DNA of 64,000 nt from Parasphingopyxis algicola. Lineage in GTDB: Bacteria; Pseudomonadota; Alphaproteobacteria; Sphingomonadales; Sphingomonadaceae. Location: NCBI RefSeq assembly GCF_013378075.1, contig NZ_CP051131.1, forward strand, positions 3,050,501 to 3,114,500. Reading direction: 5' to 3'. Each line of letters begins with the position of its first letter. Within the stretch, counting starts at the first letter, position 1. The position numbers and the translations under genes were made by a program. Positions 46,632-58,198 of this stretch are shown here, in pieces. Under the pieces are notes generated by a model, which worked only from the letters and a program-made list of their open reading frames with translations, was not told where the DNA came from and did not search any database.

Positions 46632-46767
46632 GAAATCCTCCCCTTTAAGGGGAGGTGGCGGCCCGCAGGGCTGACGGAGGGGTATCACCGCCGGCAAAAC
46701 GCACGCGGCGAGCGGTTACACCCCTCCACCGCTTCGCGGTCCCCCTCCCCTTATAGGGGAGGATTTC
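46632..46767. repeat. Multi-arm palindromic repeat
   Basis: Outer arms GAAATCCTCCCCT (46632-46644) and its exact complement (46755-46767) enclose inner arms with GGAGGGGT (around 46676-46683) and ACCCCTCC (around 46719-46726). The roughly 136-base element sits between the ends of two convergent genes. This is the pattern of palindromic elements repeated through sphingomonad genomes. Confidence 0.8.
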
Positions 46768-46801
46768 AGTGCTTCTGCGTCAGGCTGAATGTCGGTACGG
46801 C

Positions 46802-49362
<2,561 letters not shown>

Positions 49363-49395
49363 GCGAAGCGCCTTAGCGGCGGCCGCGCGATCCCG

Positions 49396-50079
49396 CTAGA
49401 GTGTTGCGGCGCTTTGCTGGGCATCTTTGCGCGGTTCGCGGCTGCGACCGAGCCACCAGGCAGCGAGCGCGGCGAGCGAATAGGAGAGCAGCGCCATGAC
49501 CGCGATGCTCGGATCGAACGCTTCCGGCGGCGAGCCGAACCAGTCGATGGCCTGAAAGGCGGCGAGCAGTATGACAAGCAGTATCAGCGGGAGATGCCCG
49601 CGCTCCTCCTTCGCCCGGGTTCGCGAAAGATAGAAGAGGATCGCGCCGCCGATCACGAGAATCTCGAGCGGCATCGCGATCGCCGGATAATCCCAAAGGC
49701 CGAAACCGAGCATGGGCGGACTACCGGCGAGCGTCAGGTCGGGCCGATGGACGAGCAGGTCGAGCAGCCAGTGGCTGACGACGACCCCGCCGCCGATCCA
49801 GGCGCCCGTCGCATTCCTCGTCAGCGCATAGATGAGGAGCGCGAATGCCGCGCCCCATACCAGACTGCCCGCCAGGCTGTGCGTATAGGGCATGTGATAG
49901 AGATCGAGCGGGTTCATGGCCGTGATGCCCGGCACGATCCGCAAATGCTCGATCCCGGCAAGCACGAAGGCGAAGAAGCCGAAATCGACAAGCTGCGCGC
50001 CGACGAACAACAGGCCGAGATTGGGCGCCTTGGGATGCGCAGCGGCGACGAGCGCGGGGGCGAAATGGCCTATGAACAT
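49396..50079 (-). CDS. Polytopic membrane protein with conserved histidines, unknown
   Basis: The 227 residues have about six membrane segments, starting MFIGHFAPALVAAAHPKAPN. Conserved-looking polar groups are HMPYTHSLAGS and VVVSHWLLDLLVHRPDL, as in YdjM-like putative membrane metal-dependent hydrolases. Function unknown. It lies 33 bases upstream of purL on the same strand. Confidence 0.65.
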   Translation of the reverse strand: MFIGHFAPALVAAAHPKAPNLGLLFVGAQLVDFGFFAFVLAGIEHLRIVPGITAMNPLDLYHMPYTHSLAGSLVWGAAFALLIYALTRNATGAWIGGGVVVSHWLLDLLVHRPDLTLAGSPPMLGFGLWDYPAIAMPLEILVIGGAILFYLSRTRAKEERGHLPLILLVILLAAFQAIDWFGSPPEAFDPSIAVMALLSYSLAALAAWWLGRSREPRKDAQQSAATL

Positions 50080-50135
50080 GTCAACCCGATCCCCCCATTA
50101 TGTGCCCGATATCCTGTCATAGCGCAGACCGGGTA

Positions 50136-50177
50136 ATAAAAAAGGGGCCGGCGGCTTCTGTGCCGCCGGCCCCTTTG
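50136..50177 (-). terminator. Intrinsic terminator of the MliC-like gene
   Basis: AAGGGGCCGGCGGC pairs perfectly with GCCGCCGGCCCCTT around a six-base loop. Read on the minus strand the stem is followed by TTTTTTATTA. It lies just after the lipoprotein stop at 50196. Confidence 0.85.
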
Positions 50178-50195
50178 GGATGGATGGAAAGCTGC

Positions 50196-50645
50196 TTAGC
50201 TGCTGCAGCGCTGCAGGCCGCCGCCGGGGCGCGCAAACTGGATGCTCGACGCATCGCTGTTGCCGACCAGCGTATAGCCTTCGCCCGAATAGCGCGGCGT
50301 GCCGTCCTGTTCGGCCGGCGCTTCGGCGTCGCCTTCGGTGGCTTCGTCAGCTGCGGCCAGCGCTTCGTTCGGCAGGATCGTCTGGATGGCGTCCTGCTCC
50401 ATGGCGACGCCGACCTGGCTGTCATTGGTGTAGAAGCTGACATAGACGACGCTGTTGTCGGCGCAGCGGAAGCTGGCTTCGCGCGTCCGCATCGGCGGCA
50501 GCTCGGCGGGATCGAGTTCCTCGATCTCGCCGGCATTGGGATCGGCCATGCCGCCAACGACGTCGGGTTCAGATTCGCTGCAGGCAGCGAGAGCGAAAAT
50601 GGCGGCGAGCGGTGCGACCGCGAGGGGAGTTTTGATTTTTTGCAT
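50196..50645 (-). CDS. MliC-like lipoprotein
   Basis: The 149 residues start with a lipobox signal peptide (AIFALAACSES) and an acidic linker. The C-terminal domain resembles MliC, the inhibitor of C-type lysozyme: FRCADNSVVYVSFYTND, then RYSGEGYTLVGNSDASSIQF and a final Cys. A low-complexity Ala/Glu insert (DEATEGDAEAPAEQ) interrupts the domain. ATG 50645 opens the signal peptide; ATG 50684 is in frame but not needed. The two Cys could form the MliC disulfide. Confidence 0.65.
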   Translation of the reverse strand: MQKIKTPLAVAPLAAIFALAACSESEPDVVGGMADPNAGEIEELDPAELPPMRTREASFRCADNSVVYVSFYTNDSQVGVAMEQDAIQTILPNEALAAADEATEGDAEAPAEQDGTPRYSGEGYTLVGNSDASSIQFARPGGGLQRCSS

Positions 50646-50736
50646 AGTGGCGCGGCTTTTCGCTATTGCAGCATGTTTCGTCAACTATGTTTTTATGACA
50701 ATTCCATGATCGCGCCGCCCGCTTCGACGAACGTCG

Positions 50737-51432
50737 TTATCTTATGCGCTGGATATTCGGGTTCTGATTGCCCCGGTTGATCGGGTCGGTGACGGGGTCA
50801 TTGGGCCGCTGCACGGGATCGCGGCGATCCGGACGGCCGACTAGCCCGTCCAGGTCGACATCGGGAATTGCGGGCACGCGTCCGCCGGGCGCTTCGGGGA
50901 AATAGCGTCCGGGAACGAAGGGCGGTTCGGCATTGCCGCCGCCATCGCCCGGCAGTCCGCCGGGATAGGCGCGGTTGCGGCGCGGCGGAGCCTGGGTCGC
51001 CGGCGCCGGCTGCTCGGCCTCGGGTCGTTCGGGGCGGACCGGTACGCGGCGGCTAGTCGTCGCCAGCGGGCGCTGGACCGTGGCCCCCGGTGTGCGGTCC
51101 GTTGCTGGGCGGCGCGTCGGCAGGGGAGCCACGGGCGGTTCTTCCACGGTATCGTCAGGCTCCTCGAAGACCGCTTCTTCATCGACGGTTTCGACGATAT
51201 CCGCCGGCGGGTCGCGATAGACAGGGTCGGCGACGTCGCCCCCGGTAAATTCCTCGATCTGGGTGCGCAGGGCGTCGCGTTCGGCGCGCAGGTCGGCGAC
51301 GTAGAATGCCGCCCATCCGGTTGCCCCGATGGCGAAGATCGCCGCGATGAACTGGGCGAAGAGCAGCAGCCAGGCGCTGCGGACGAATCGACGGACATTG
51401 GGGCCCATCTGATGCGTGCGGGTATCGGTCAT
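50737..51432 (-). CDS. Membrane-anchored proline-rich protein, partner of TIR gene
   Basis: The 231 residues have one N-terminal membrane segment (WLLLFAQFIAAIFAIGATGW), a short coiled segment (LRAERDALRTQIEEF), an acidic part (TVDEEAVFEEPDDTVEEP) and a long Pro/Arg-rich region (PVRPERPEAEQPAPATQ). No known domain. Its start overlaps the stop of the TIR gene by 4 bases (ATGA), so the two are translated together. Confidence 0.7.
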   Translation of the reverse strand: MTDTRTHQMGPNVRRFVRSAWLLLFAQFIAAIFAIGATGWAAFYVADLRAERDALRTQIEEFTGGDVADPVYRDPPADIVETVDEEAVFEEPDDTVEEPPVAPLPTRRPATDRTPGATVQRPLATTSRRVPVRPERPEAEQPAPATQAPPRRNRAYPGGLPGDGGGNAEPPFVPGRYFPEAPGGRVPAIPDVDLDGLVGRPDRRDPVQRPNDPVTDPINRGNQNPNIQRIR

Positions 51433-52097
51433 GATCGCCTCGTTGCGATTGCGGTGCGCGTGAAGCGCCAGAAAACCAGCAGGGCGCCGAGACAGGCGGC
51501 GCCGAAGCCGGCAAGGCTCAGGCTGCGATAGAGGCCGAGTTCGACGAGATCCTCGCCGAGCATGACCGTCATGGTCGAGATCAGCACGGTCAGCACGACC
51601 AGTCCGAAGCCGATCGTCGCGACGGGGCCAAGGCCCTGCAGCCGCTGTTTCAGTTCGGGCGGCGCCTCGCGCGTCAGTTCCGTTTCGCCACCCGTGCCGC
51701 CGCTATGGCGCCCGGCCTTCTCGCCGACCGCGCGTTCCAATTCGGTCCATTCGGGTGCCGTGCGTTCGCCGTTCCAGCCGTCGAACGCGATCATGTTGAG
51801 CACGTTGAAAGGCAGCGGCATCCGGCTCTCGTCGAGCTTGAGCTGGATCAGCTTGTCGTTGTCGAGCGCCTCGGTCGCTTCGGCGCGGACCCACAGCGAT
51901 TCCTTGGCCTGCTGGGACCAGCAGACGACGACGCTCCTCGTCGCGTCGAGCGCCTTTTCGATCTTGATCGCATAATTGTCGCTCGCCTTGAGGGCGGTGT
52001 CCCACCACAGGCTATAGCCGTGATCGGTCAGTCCTTCGGCGATCGTCCGGACGCGCTCCCGGTTCTTGCGGGCATAGGAAATAAAGACGTCGGTCAT
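51429..52097 (-). CDS. TIR-domain protein with C-terminal membrane segments
   Basis: The 222 residues begin with a bacterial TIR domain: DVFISYARKNRERVRTIAEGL, then WWDTALKASDNYA and SLWVRAEATEAL. The WxxxE-type motif places Glu73 at the position of the NADase glutamate. After residue 150 come two membrane segments (ATIGFGLVVLTVLISTM and LAGFGAACLGALLVFW). TIR domains either cleave NAD+ or scaffold other TIRs; which applies here is unknown. ATG 52097 is chosen over 52127. Confidence 0.85.
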   Translation of the reverse strand: MTDVFISYARKNRERVRTIAEGLTDHGYSLWWDTALKASDNYAIKIEKALDATRSVVVCWSQQAKESLWVRAEATEALDNDKLIQLKLDESRMPLPFNVLNMIAFDGWNGERTAPEWTELERAVGEKAGRHSGGTGGETELTREAPPELKQRLQGLGPVATIGFGLVVLTVLISTMTVMLGEDLVELGLYRSLSLAGFGAACLGALLVFWRFTRTAIATRRS

Positions 52098-52143
52098 GGC
52101 CGTTCTCCATGGATGCGCATCATGCACCCATCTCGTTAGGCCG

Positions 52144-52662
52144 TCAGTTTTCGGCCCTTTCGGCCGGTCCCGCTATGCTGCCGATCACAGCCCAGTGCGA
52201 AAGCTTTTCCGCGAAGGGCATCGCGGCATAGGCCGGGCTCGACGAGGGAAGGTCGATCAGCCGATATCGCGCGCCGCCCTCACCCAGCCGTTTCCGGCCG
52301 GTTGCAGACGCCTTTTTGCCATTGAAGGCGATCGCTTCGAGTGCCGGCAGCGATCCGGCCAGATCGGCGAGGTCGTTTTCCCGCGTATCGCGAATCGCGC
52401 TGTCGAGACTGCCCGTCCGGCGCGCATCGGCGATGACGTCCCAGAGCCCGATGCGGTGGCGCAGCAGCGCCGCGAGACGGTCGGGATAGGCAAGTGGCCG
52501 CAATTCGATGCCGATCGCGCCGCCGAGCAGCTCCCAGAAGCGATTCTGCGGGTGCGCGTAATATTGCGTCTGGCGAAGCGATTCCTCGCCCGGCAGGCTG
52601 CCGAGGATCAGCAGGCGGACATGCTCGTCCACCACCGGGGGGAAGGAGGCTTTGCGCGTCAT
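52144..52662 (-). CDS. DNA-deoxyinosine glycosylase (family 6 uracil-DNA glycosylase superfamily)
   Basis: The 172 residues match the HDG family: LILGSLPGEESLRQTQYYAH, then PQNRFWELLGGAIG and RLIDLPSSSPAYA. The enzyme removes hypoxanthine from deaminated adenine in DNA. ATG 52662 with GCGAGGC upstream is chosen; ATG 52671 is possible. It lies 46 bases upstream of the TIR gene on the same strand. Confidence 0.87.
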   Translation of the reverse strand: MTRKASFPPVVDEHVRLLILGSLPGEESLRQTQYYAHPQNRFWELLGGAIGIELRPLAYPDRLAALLRHRIGLWDVIADARRTGSLDSAIRDTRENDLADLAGSLPALEAIAFNGKKASATGRKRLGEGGARYRLIDLPSSSPAYAAMPFAEKLSHWAVIGSIAGPAERAEN

Positions 52663-52770
52663 GCCTCGCATCGATAGGCGCGGCGGGCCGTATCCGCAAA
52701 GTCCCGGCTATCCGCCGCCCAAGCCAAGATTGCTTGCCCCGTGAAACCCGGCTGGGGTAAGCCACTCGCC

Positions 52771-53787
52771 ATGACCATCATATCCCATCCCCTCGCGCTT
52801 ATCGGCAACACGCCGCTCGTTCGCCTCAAGGGGCCGTCCGAAGACAGCGGCTGCGAAATTCTCGGCAAGTGCGAATTCGCCAATCCCGGCGGTTCGGTGA
52901 AAGACCGGCCGGCGCTGTATATCGTCGAAGAGGCCGAGGAGCAGGGGCAGATCCAGCCCGGCGGCACGATCGTCGAGGGTACCGCGGGCAATACCGGGAT
53001 CGGACTCGCGCTTGTCGCCAATGCCAAGGGCTACAAGTCGATCATCGTGATGCCCGACACGCAGAGCAAGGAGAAGATGGATACCTTGCGCGCGCTCGGT
53101 GCCGAGCTCGTTCTGGTGCCCGCCGCGCCCTATTCGAGTCCCTGCCACTTCGTCCACCAGTCGCGCCGGATCGCCGAGGAAACCGAGAATGCGCTCTGGG
53201 CCAACCAGTTCGACAATATCGCCAACCGCCGCGCGCATATCAAAACCACGGCGAAGGAAATCTGGGAACAGACCGAGGGCAAGGTCGACGGTTTCACCTG
53301 CGCGGTCGGCACGGGCGGGACGTTGGCCGGTGTCGGGATGGGGCTGAAGGAATATCGCGAGGACGTACAGATCGCGCTCAGCGATCCCCATGGTGCCGCG
53401 CTCTACGAATATTACGCGCATGGCGAACTCAAGTCCGAAGGATCGTCGGTCGCCGAAGGGATCGGCCAAGGCCGGGTGACCGCCAATCTCGAAGGCGCAC
53501 CCGTCGATACGCAGTTCCGCATCTCCGATGCCGAGGGGCTGGAATGGGTGCACCGGCTGTTGTCGGAGGAAGGGCTGTGCCTGGGGCTGTCCTCGGGGAT
53601 CAACGTCGCCGGAGCGATGGCGCTGGCCAAAGAGCTGGGCCCCGGCAAGACGATCGTCACGATCCTCTGCGACAGCGGGCTGCGCTATCTCTCGACCCTG
53701 TACAATGCCGACTGGCTGACCGAAAAGGGGCTGACCGTGCCGCCGTGGCTGGTCGAGGAGCCGACCGTTGACAGACAAGCCTGCTGA
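52771..53787 (+). CDS. cysK: Cysteine synthase A
   Basis: CysK makes cysteine from O-acetylserine and sulfide with PLP. The 338 residues show KCEFANPGGSVKDRPALYIV (PLP lysine), EGTAGNTGIGLALVANAKG, GTGGTLAGVGMGLKEY (phosphate loop) and CDSGLRYLSTLYN. It is about 25 residues longer than E. coli CysK, with GTAGN where E. coli has GTSGN. ATG 52771 is chosen; the frame extends to 52741. It overlaps the next gene by 20 bases. Confidence 0.92.
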   Translation: MTIISHPLALIGNTPLVRLKGPSEDSGCEILGKCEFANPGGSVKDRPALYIVEEAEEQGQIQPGGTIVEGTAGNTGIGLALVANAKGYKSIIVMPDTQSKEKMDTLRALGAELVLVPAAPYSSPCHFVHQSRRIAEETENALWANQFDNIANRRAHIKTTAKEIWEQTEGKVDGFTCAVGTGGTLAGVGMGLKEYREDVQIALSDPHGAALYEYYAHGELKSEGSSVAEGIGQGRVTANLEGAPVDTQFRISDAEGLEWVHRLLSEEGLCLGLSSGINVAGAMALAKELGPGKTIVTILCDSGLRYLSTLYNADWLTEKGLTVPPWLVEEPTVDRQAC

Positions 53788-54094
53788 TATTCTGTCCGAC
53801 GCGCGCCAGGAGCGCGCCAACCGGATCCGCATCGGCGCCACCGGCCTTGCCACGATCGTCGTCATCGTGCTGCTCGCCGCAAGCTTCTCGGGCACGGCGA
53901 GCAACGAACCCGAACTGACGCCCGAGGCGATCGCCGAACAGGCCGATCAGGATCTGGGCGAGCTGACCGCGGAACCCGAACAGCCGCAGGAACCGCTGGC
54001 CGAATTGGGGGTCGCGCCGGGCACGGGGCCGGTCGACGATGGCGCGGTAGAGCCCGTTCCGGAATTCCCGGCCGAGGATTCTCCCGACAACTGA
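53768..54094 (+). CDS. Small membrane-anchored protein, unknown
   Basis: The 108 residues have one membrane segment (IGATGLATIVVIVLLAASF) after a basic N-terminus, then an acidic, Pro-rich tail (ELTAEPEQPQEPLAEL). The start is TTG at 53768 with GAGGAG 7 bases upstream, inside the end of cysK. No family recognised. Confidence 0.65.
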   Translation: MTDKPADILSDARQERANRIRIGATGLATIVVIVLLAASFSGTASNEPELTPEAIAEQADQDLGELTAEPEQPQEPLAELGVAPGTGPVDDGAVEPVPEFPAEDSPDN

Positions 54095-54448
54095 TTCGCG
54101 ACTCGCGCGTTCGGGCGCCCGCGATTCGACTATCTGGTCAGAACAGCCAACCATATGGCGGATTTTCGCCCATCGAGCCCATGGTGGAGCCGAGGCGGGG
54201 ACGGCCCATACCCAAGTAAAACAAAAGAAGAACATCGTTAGAAATGCGGGCTTTTAGTGTGCATATCGGTCATCGAGTGGCATAAAATCCCATAAAATAC
54301 CCATGAAATGGTATTGATACCCAGTCTTAACCTTGATACGCAAATTGCCTTGGAGACACGGGGCAGGGCGTTCCCCGCATCTGATTATGCGCGCTGAATT
54401 CTAGGGATTCGGCGAAGGGGCTGCTTTGCGCCGCGAGAGAGGATCGGC
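54095..54448. other. Non-coding region upstream of the dcw cluster
   Basis: This 354-base stretch has no supported gene. It is more AT-rich than its surroundings in its middle part (54200-54350), which also holds the MraZ-box-like repeats. The dcw promoter must lie here, but I cannot choose one: TTGATA at 54314 and at 54333 are both candidates with poor -10 partners. Confidence 0.6.
54279..54323. promoter_or_regulatory. Candidate MraZ boxes
   Basis: CATAAAAT occurs at 54281 and 54291 and CATGAAAT at 54302, each preceded by GG, CC or CC. Read on the minus strand this gives TGGG units spaced 10-11 bases apart (54289-54292, 54300-54303, a further one at 54320-54323 and a degenerate TGCC at 54279-54282). 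MraZ binds direct repeats of TGGG/GTGG type one helical turn apart upstream of its own gene. Confidence 0.55.
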
Positions 54449-54982
54449 GTGGAATTTTCTATTCCCTTTGGCGGACAGGCGCTGAACGCGGTCGACGCGA
54501 AAGGCCGCGTGTCGCTGCCCGCCGATCTCCGCGCCACCGTCGAACGCCGCGCCGTACAGGCCAAGGCGGCCGATATGCCGGTCGACGACAAACTACTCTA
54601 TATCGCCGAAGACGAAGAGCTGCCCTGCCTCACGGGCTTCGACGAGACCGAGTATTTTGCGTTGGCCGGCGAACTGCGCGAGCAGCGCGCCCGCGAAACC
54701 GCCCAGGGCGGCCGCAAGAGCCTGATCAGGCGCGATGGCGGCGGCACCGAGACCTTCGCGCCGCTCCAGCGTGTCGTGTTCGACAAGGCCGGACGGATGG
54801 TGCTGTCCGGACTGCTCCGCGAGATCGGCGGGATCGAGGATTTCGCCTTTTTCACCGGTAACGGCCCCTATTTCGATATCTGGTCGCCGGGCCGCGCCTA
54901 TTCCCATTACATGGCGATGGGCGACAAGCGGCTGCTCCGGGTGCTCGAACATCTGTGCCGCGAAAAGGGGGTGGCGCTATGA
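54449..54982 (+). CDS. mraZ: Transcriptional regulator MraZ
   Basis: MraZ is a DNA-binding regulator of the dcw cluster. The 177 residues carry two SpoVT-AbrB-like domains: [16 protein letters not shown] (about 12-27) and [17 protein letters not shown] (about 108-124). The start is GTG at 54449 with GAGAGAGG upstream. It overlaps rsmH by 4 bases. It is about 25 residues longer than E. coli MraZ. Confidence 0.93.
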   Translation: MEFSIPFGGQALNAVDAKGRVSLPADLRATVERRAVQAKAADMPVDDKLLYIAEDEELPCLTGFDETEYFALAGELREQRARETAQGGRKSLIRRDGGGTETFAPLQRVVFDKAGRMVLSGLLREIGGIEDFAFFTGNGPYFDIWSPGRAYSHYMAMGDKRLLRVLEHLCREKGVAL

Positions 54983-55956
54983 CCGTCGCGGCCGATCCCC
55001 AGTCCGATCCGCGCCACGACCCCGTCCTGCTCGACGAGGTGATCGCCGCGCTCGGGATCGCGCCGGACGAGATCCATGTCGACGCGACCTACGGCGCCGG
55101 CGGTTATACGCGGGCTATGCTGGCCTGCGGTGCCGAGGTGTACGCGTTCGACCGCGATCCCGATGCGATCGCCGAGGGCGCGGCGCTGGTCGAGGAAAGC
55201 GGCGACCAGCTGCATCTCCTGCCGCGCCGCTTCTCCGAGATGCGCGAGGCGCTCGCCGAACAGGGCGTGGAACAGGTCGACGGCGTGGCGATGGATATCG
55301 GCGTCTCCTCGATGCAGCTCGACCGGGCCGAGCGCGGTTTCTCCTTCCAGGCCGACGGGCCGCTCGACATGCGGATGGAGCAGGAGGGCGAGAGCGCTGC
55401 CGATTTCGTCAATAATGCGGACGAGAGCCTGATCGCCGATACGCTCTATGCCTATGCCGACGAACATCGCTCGCGCCGGATTGCCCGCGCCATCGTCGCC
55501 GCGCGGCCGATCGCGACGACAGGCGAACTGGCGGCGGTGGTCCGCAAGGCCGTCGGCTATCGTCCCGGCGCGCCCAAGGACCCGGCGACCAGGACATTTC
55601 AGGCGATCCGCATCCATCTCAATCGCGAGCTCGACGAGCTGCGCGACGGGCTGGCGGCGGCAGAGGCCGTGCTGGCGCCCGGCGGGCGGCTGGCAGTGGT
55701 CACTTTCCACAGCCTCGAAGACCGGATCGTCAAACAGTTTCTGCGCGACCGCAGCGGCCGGACGCCTGGCGGTTCGCGCCACCTGCCCGAGGCCAGCCGG
55801 GCGGGCCCAGCGCCCAGTTTCGACAAGCCCGCCAAGGCGCAGCGCGCTGGCCGGGCCGAGCTTGATCGCAACCCGCGCGCGCGTTCGGCGACTCTGCGCA
55901 GCGCGCGCCGCAGCGAAGCGCCGCCCTGGCCGCTCACGAGGAGGGCAACCGCATGA
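54979..55956 (+). CDS. rsmH: 16S rRNA (cytosine(1402)-N(4))-methyltransferase
   Basis: RsmH N4-methylates C1402 in the 30S P site. The 325 residues show [13 protein letters not shown], then [14 protein letters not shown] (SAM-binding), [24 protein letters not shown] and [17 protein letters not shown]. It also contains a C-terminal Arg-rich stretch. ATG 54979 overlaps the mraZ stop (ATGA). Confidence 0.96.
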   Translation: MTVAADPQSDPRHDPVLLDEVIAALGIAPDEIHVDATYGAGGYTRAMLACGAEVYAFDRDPDAIAEGAALVEESGDQLHLLPRRFSEMREALAEQGVEQVDGVAMDIGVSSMQLDRAERGFSFQADGPLDMRMEQEGESAADFVNNADESLIADTLYAYADEHRSRRIARAIVAARPIATTGELAAVVRKAVGYRPGAPKDPATRTFQAIRIHLNRELDELRDGLAAAEAVLAPGGRLAVVTFHSLEDRIVKQFLRDRSGRTPGGSRHLPEASRAGPAPSFDKPAKAQRAGRAELDRNPRARSATLRSARRSEAPPWPLTRRATA

Positions 55957-56501
55957 CCATCACCCGCAAGTTCCGCTCCGTCGCCTGGGCTGCGACCGTC
56001 GCGACGGCGGCGCTCAGCTGCTACCTTATCTCGCACCGGGTCGCGGCCGAGCGCAATGCGCTGGAGGAGGTCGAACGCGATATCCAGCAGGCCCGCGAGG
56101 ACATCCTCTCGCTCAACACCGAATTCCAGACGCGCAGCCGGATGAGCCAGATCGAGCTGTGGAACCGGCGCGATTTCGCGCTGACCGCGCCGGAGGCCGG
56201 CCAGTTCCTGGAAGGCGAGCTGGCGCTGGCCAGTCTGCTCGAAACGCCGCCCATCGAGGCACCGATCCGTCAGGCCTCGGCGACCGAGGAGCCGAACGAC
56301 GACCAGATTGACACCGATATCTTCGAGGCGCCCGACGACGGAGATATCCCGCAGATCCAGCAGGCTGCTTATCTCGTGCCCGAAGGAATTGCCGATCGCG
56401 CCCGGGGCGAACGTATCGCTTTTCTTGATGACCAGTTGCGCGGCGCGATTGCCGGAGAGGCGGAGCGCGAGAAGGCCGAGGAGGACGACACGGATCGATG
56501 A
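55953..56501 (+). CDS. ftsL: FtsL-like cell division protein
   Basis: FtsL is a bitopic divisome protein that works with FtsB and FtsQ. The 182 residues have one membrane segment (about 8-27, [20 protein letters not shown]), a coiled coil ([20 protein letters not shown]) and an extended acidic tail (DDDTDR at the end). Sequence is poorly conserved, so the assignment rests on topology and on position between rsmH and ftsI, with 4-base overlaps on both sides. The tail is longer than in E. coli FtsL. Confidence 0.82.
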   Translation: MTITRKFRSVAWAATVATAALSCYLISHRVAAERNALEEVERDIQQAREDILSLNTEFQTRSRMSQIELWNRRDFALTAPEAGQFLEGELALASLLETPPIEAPIRQASATEEPNDDQIDTDIFEAPDDGDIPQIQQAAYLVPEGIADRARGERIAFLDDQLRGAIAGEAEREKAEEDDTDR

Positions 56502-58198
56502 GCCCGCCCGTCGCCAAACCGGCTGAAGTGCGCAAGGTAAGCCTGCGGCGGCAAATGCAGCCCATCGTTCAGCAGCGGCTGATGATCGTCATGCTGTTGC
56601 TGTTGTTCGGCGTCGTCGCCGTCACCGTGCGTATCGGCTGGCTGACCATGACGAGCGGCGGCGAAGCCTATGCGGCCGGTACCGACGTCAACCTGCCGCC
56701 GCGCGCCGATATCGTCGATCGCAACGGCGTGACCCTGGCGCGAACGATCGACGCCTGGTCGATCGCCGTCCATCCCGATCGGATCATCAGCGATCCCGAA
56801 GAGCTCGCGCCGCGTCTCCATGCGCTGATGCCAGAGCGGAGTACGCAGGACTATATCGACATCCTGACCTCGGGCCGGACCTTTTCCTATCTGCGCCGCC
56901 GCGCGCTGCCCGAACTCGTCGCCGAAGTGAATGCGCTCGGCGAGCCGGCGATGGAATATCTGCGCGAACCTGAACGCCTCTACCCGCAAACCAATCTCGC
57001 CGCGCATGTGCTCGGCTGGGTCAATCTCGACGGAGAGGGCGTCACGGGCATGGAGGCGGTACTCGAGGACCGGCTCATGGATCCCGCGCAACGCACCGAA
57101 CCCGTCGCGCTATCGATCGACAGCCGCGTCCAGGCGGCTGTGCAGAGCGAACTTGCCACCGCGATGCGCCGTTTCAATGCGATCGGCGCCGCCGGGATCG
57201 TCCTCGATGCGGATACCGGGGAATTGCTCGCGCTGACCTCGCTGCCCAATTTCAACCCCAACGCCGCCAACCGGTCGAGCGACCGGGCGCGGTTCAATCA
57301 GGCGACGATGGGCTTTTACGAGCTCGGCTCGACCTTCAAGCCGATTACCATGGCCGCGGCGATCGAAGAGGGCGTGGTTACCGATATCTCGCGGCGCTAT
57401 AATGCGGAAGAGCCGCTCGAAGTGGGCCGGTTCACGATCAACGACGATCACCCGCAGCGCCGCTATCTCAACGTGCCCGAAACACTCGTCCACAGCTCGA
57501 ACATCGTCACCGCGCGGATTGCCGACCAGCTCGGCGCCGAGCGGATGCAGGCGGTGTTCCGCGACCTTCATTTCGACGATCCGGTCGATTTCGAACTGCC
57601 GGTGCGCGGCCGGCCGATCTGGCCCGATTACTGGGCGCGCACGACGATCATGACCGCGGGCTATGGCCATGGCATCGCCGTGACGCCGCTCCATCTCGCG
57701 AACAGCTATGCGACGCTCGTCAATGGCGGGCTCTATCGTCCGCTGACGCTGATGCGCCTGTCGTCTGACGACGTGCCCGAAGGCGAACGCGTGTTCAGCG
57801 AAGCGACGAGCGACCAGATGCGCGGATTGTTGCGGCTGATCGTTCAGGAAGGCACCGGCCGCAACGCGGACGCCGAGGGCTATCGCGTCGGCGGCAAGAC
57901 GGGTACGGCGGAGAAAGCCGGGGGCGGCGGTTATCGGCGCAACGCGCTGGTGACGACTTTCGCGGCGGCCTTTCCGATGGACGATCCCCAATATGTGGTC
58001 GTGATCATGCTCGACGAGCCGCGCGGCGATGCGGGCACCGGCGGCGCTGCGTCGGCCGGCTGGACGGCCGCGCCCGTCGTGCGCCGGGTCGTCTCCCGGA
58101 TCGGGCCGCTGCTCGGCGTCATCCCCAGCGAACATCGCGACATCGATACCGCCCGTCTGCGCGCGATGCTGTGGCGCCCACCCTCGGAGCGGTCATGA
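56498..58198 (+). CDS. ftsI: Septal peptidoglycan transpeptidase FtsI (PBP3)
   Basis: FtsI crosslinks septal peptidoglycan. The 566 residues have an N-terminal membrane anchor (IVMLLLLFGVVAVTVRIGW), the PBP dimerisation domain and the transpeptidase domain. It shows Ser278 in ELGSTFKPI, SSN in VHSSNIVT and KTGTAEK. ATG overlaps ftsL by 4 bases, and the stop overlaps murE. Confidence 0.96.
   Translation: MSPPVAKPAEVRKVSLRRQMQPIVQQRLMIVMLLLLFGVVAVTVRIGWLTMTSGGEAYAAGTDVNLPPRADIVDRNGVTLARTIDAWSIAVHPDRIISDPEELAPRLHALMPERSTQDYIDILTSGRTFSYLRRRALPELVAEVNALGEPAMEYLREPERLYPQTNLAAHVLGWVNLDGEGVTGMEAVLEDRLMDPAQRTEPVALSIDSRVQAAVQSELATAMRRFNAIGAAGIVLDADTGELLALTSLPNFNPNAANRSSDRARFNQATMGFYELGSTFKPITMAAAIEEGVVTDISRRYNAEEPLEVGRFTINDDHPQRRYLNVPETLVHSSNIVTARIADQLGAERMQAVFRDLHFDDPVDFELPVRGRPIWPDYWARTTIMTAGYGHGIAVTPLHLANSYATLVNGGLYRPLTLMRLSSDDVPEGERVFSEATSDQMRGLLRLIVQEGTGRNADAEGYRVGGKTGTAEKAGGGGYRRNALVTTFAAAFPMDDPQYVVVIMLDEPRGDAGTGGAASAGWTAAPVVRRVVSRIGPLLGVIPSEHRDIDTARLRAMLWRPPSERS

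Noticed and set aside
54095-54448. Possible small genes in the mraZ upstream region
   Set aside because: No open frame with a ribosome binding site and credible composition; the region is better explained as regulatory.
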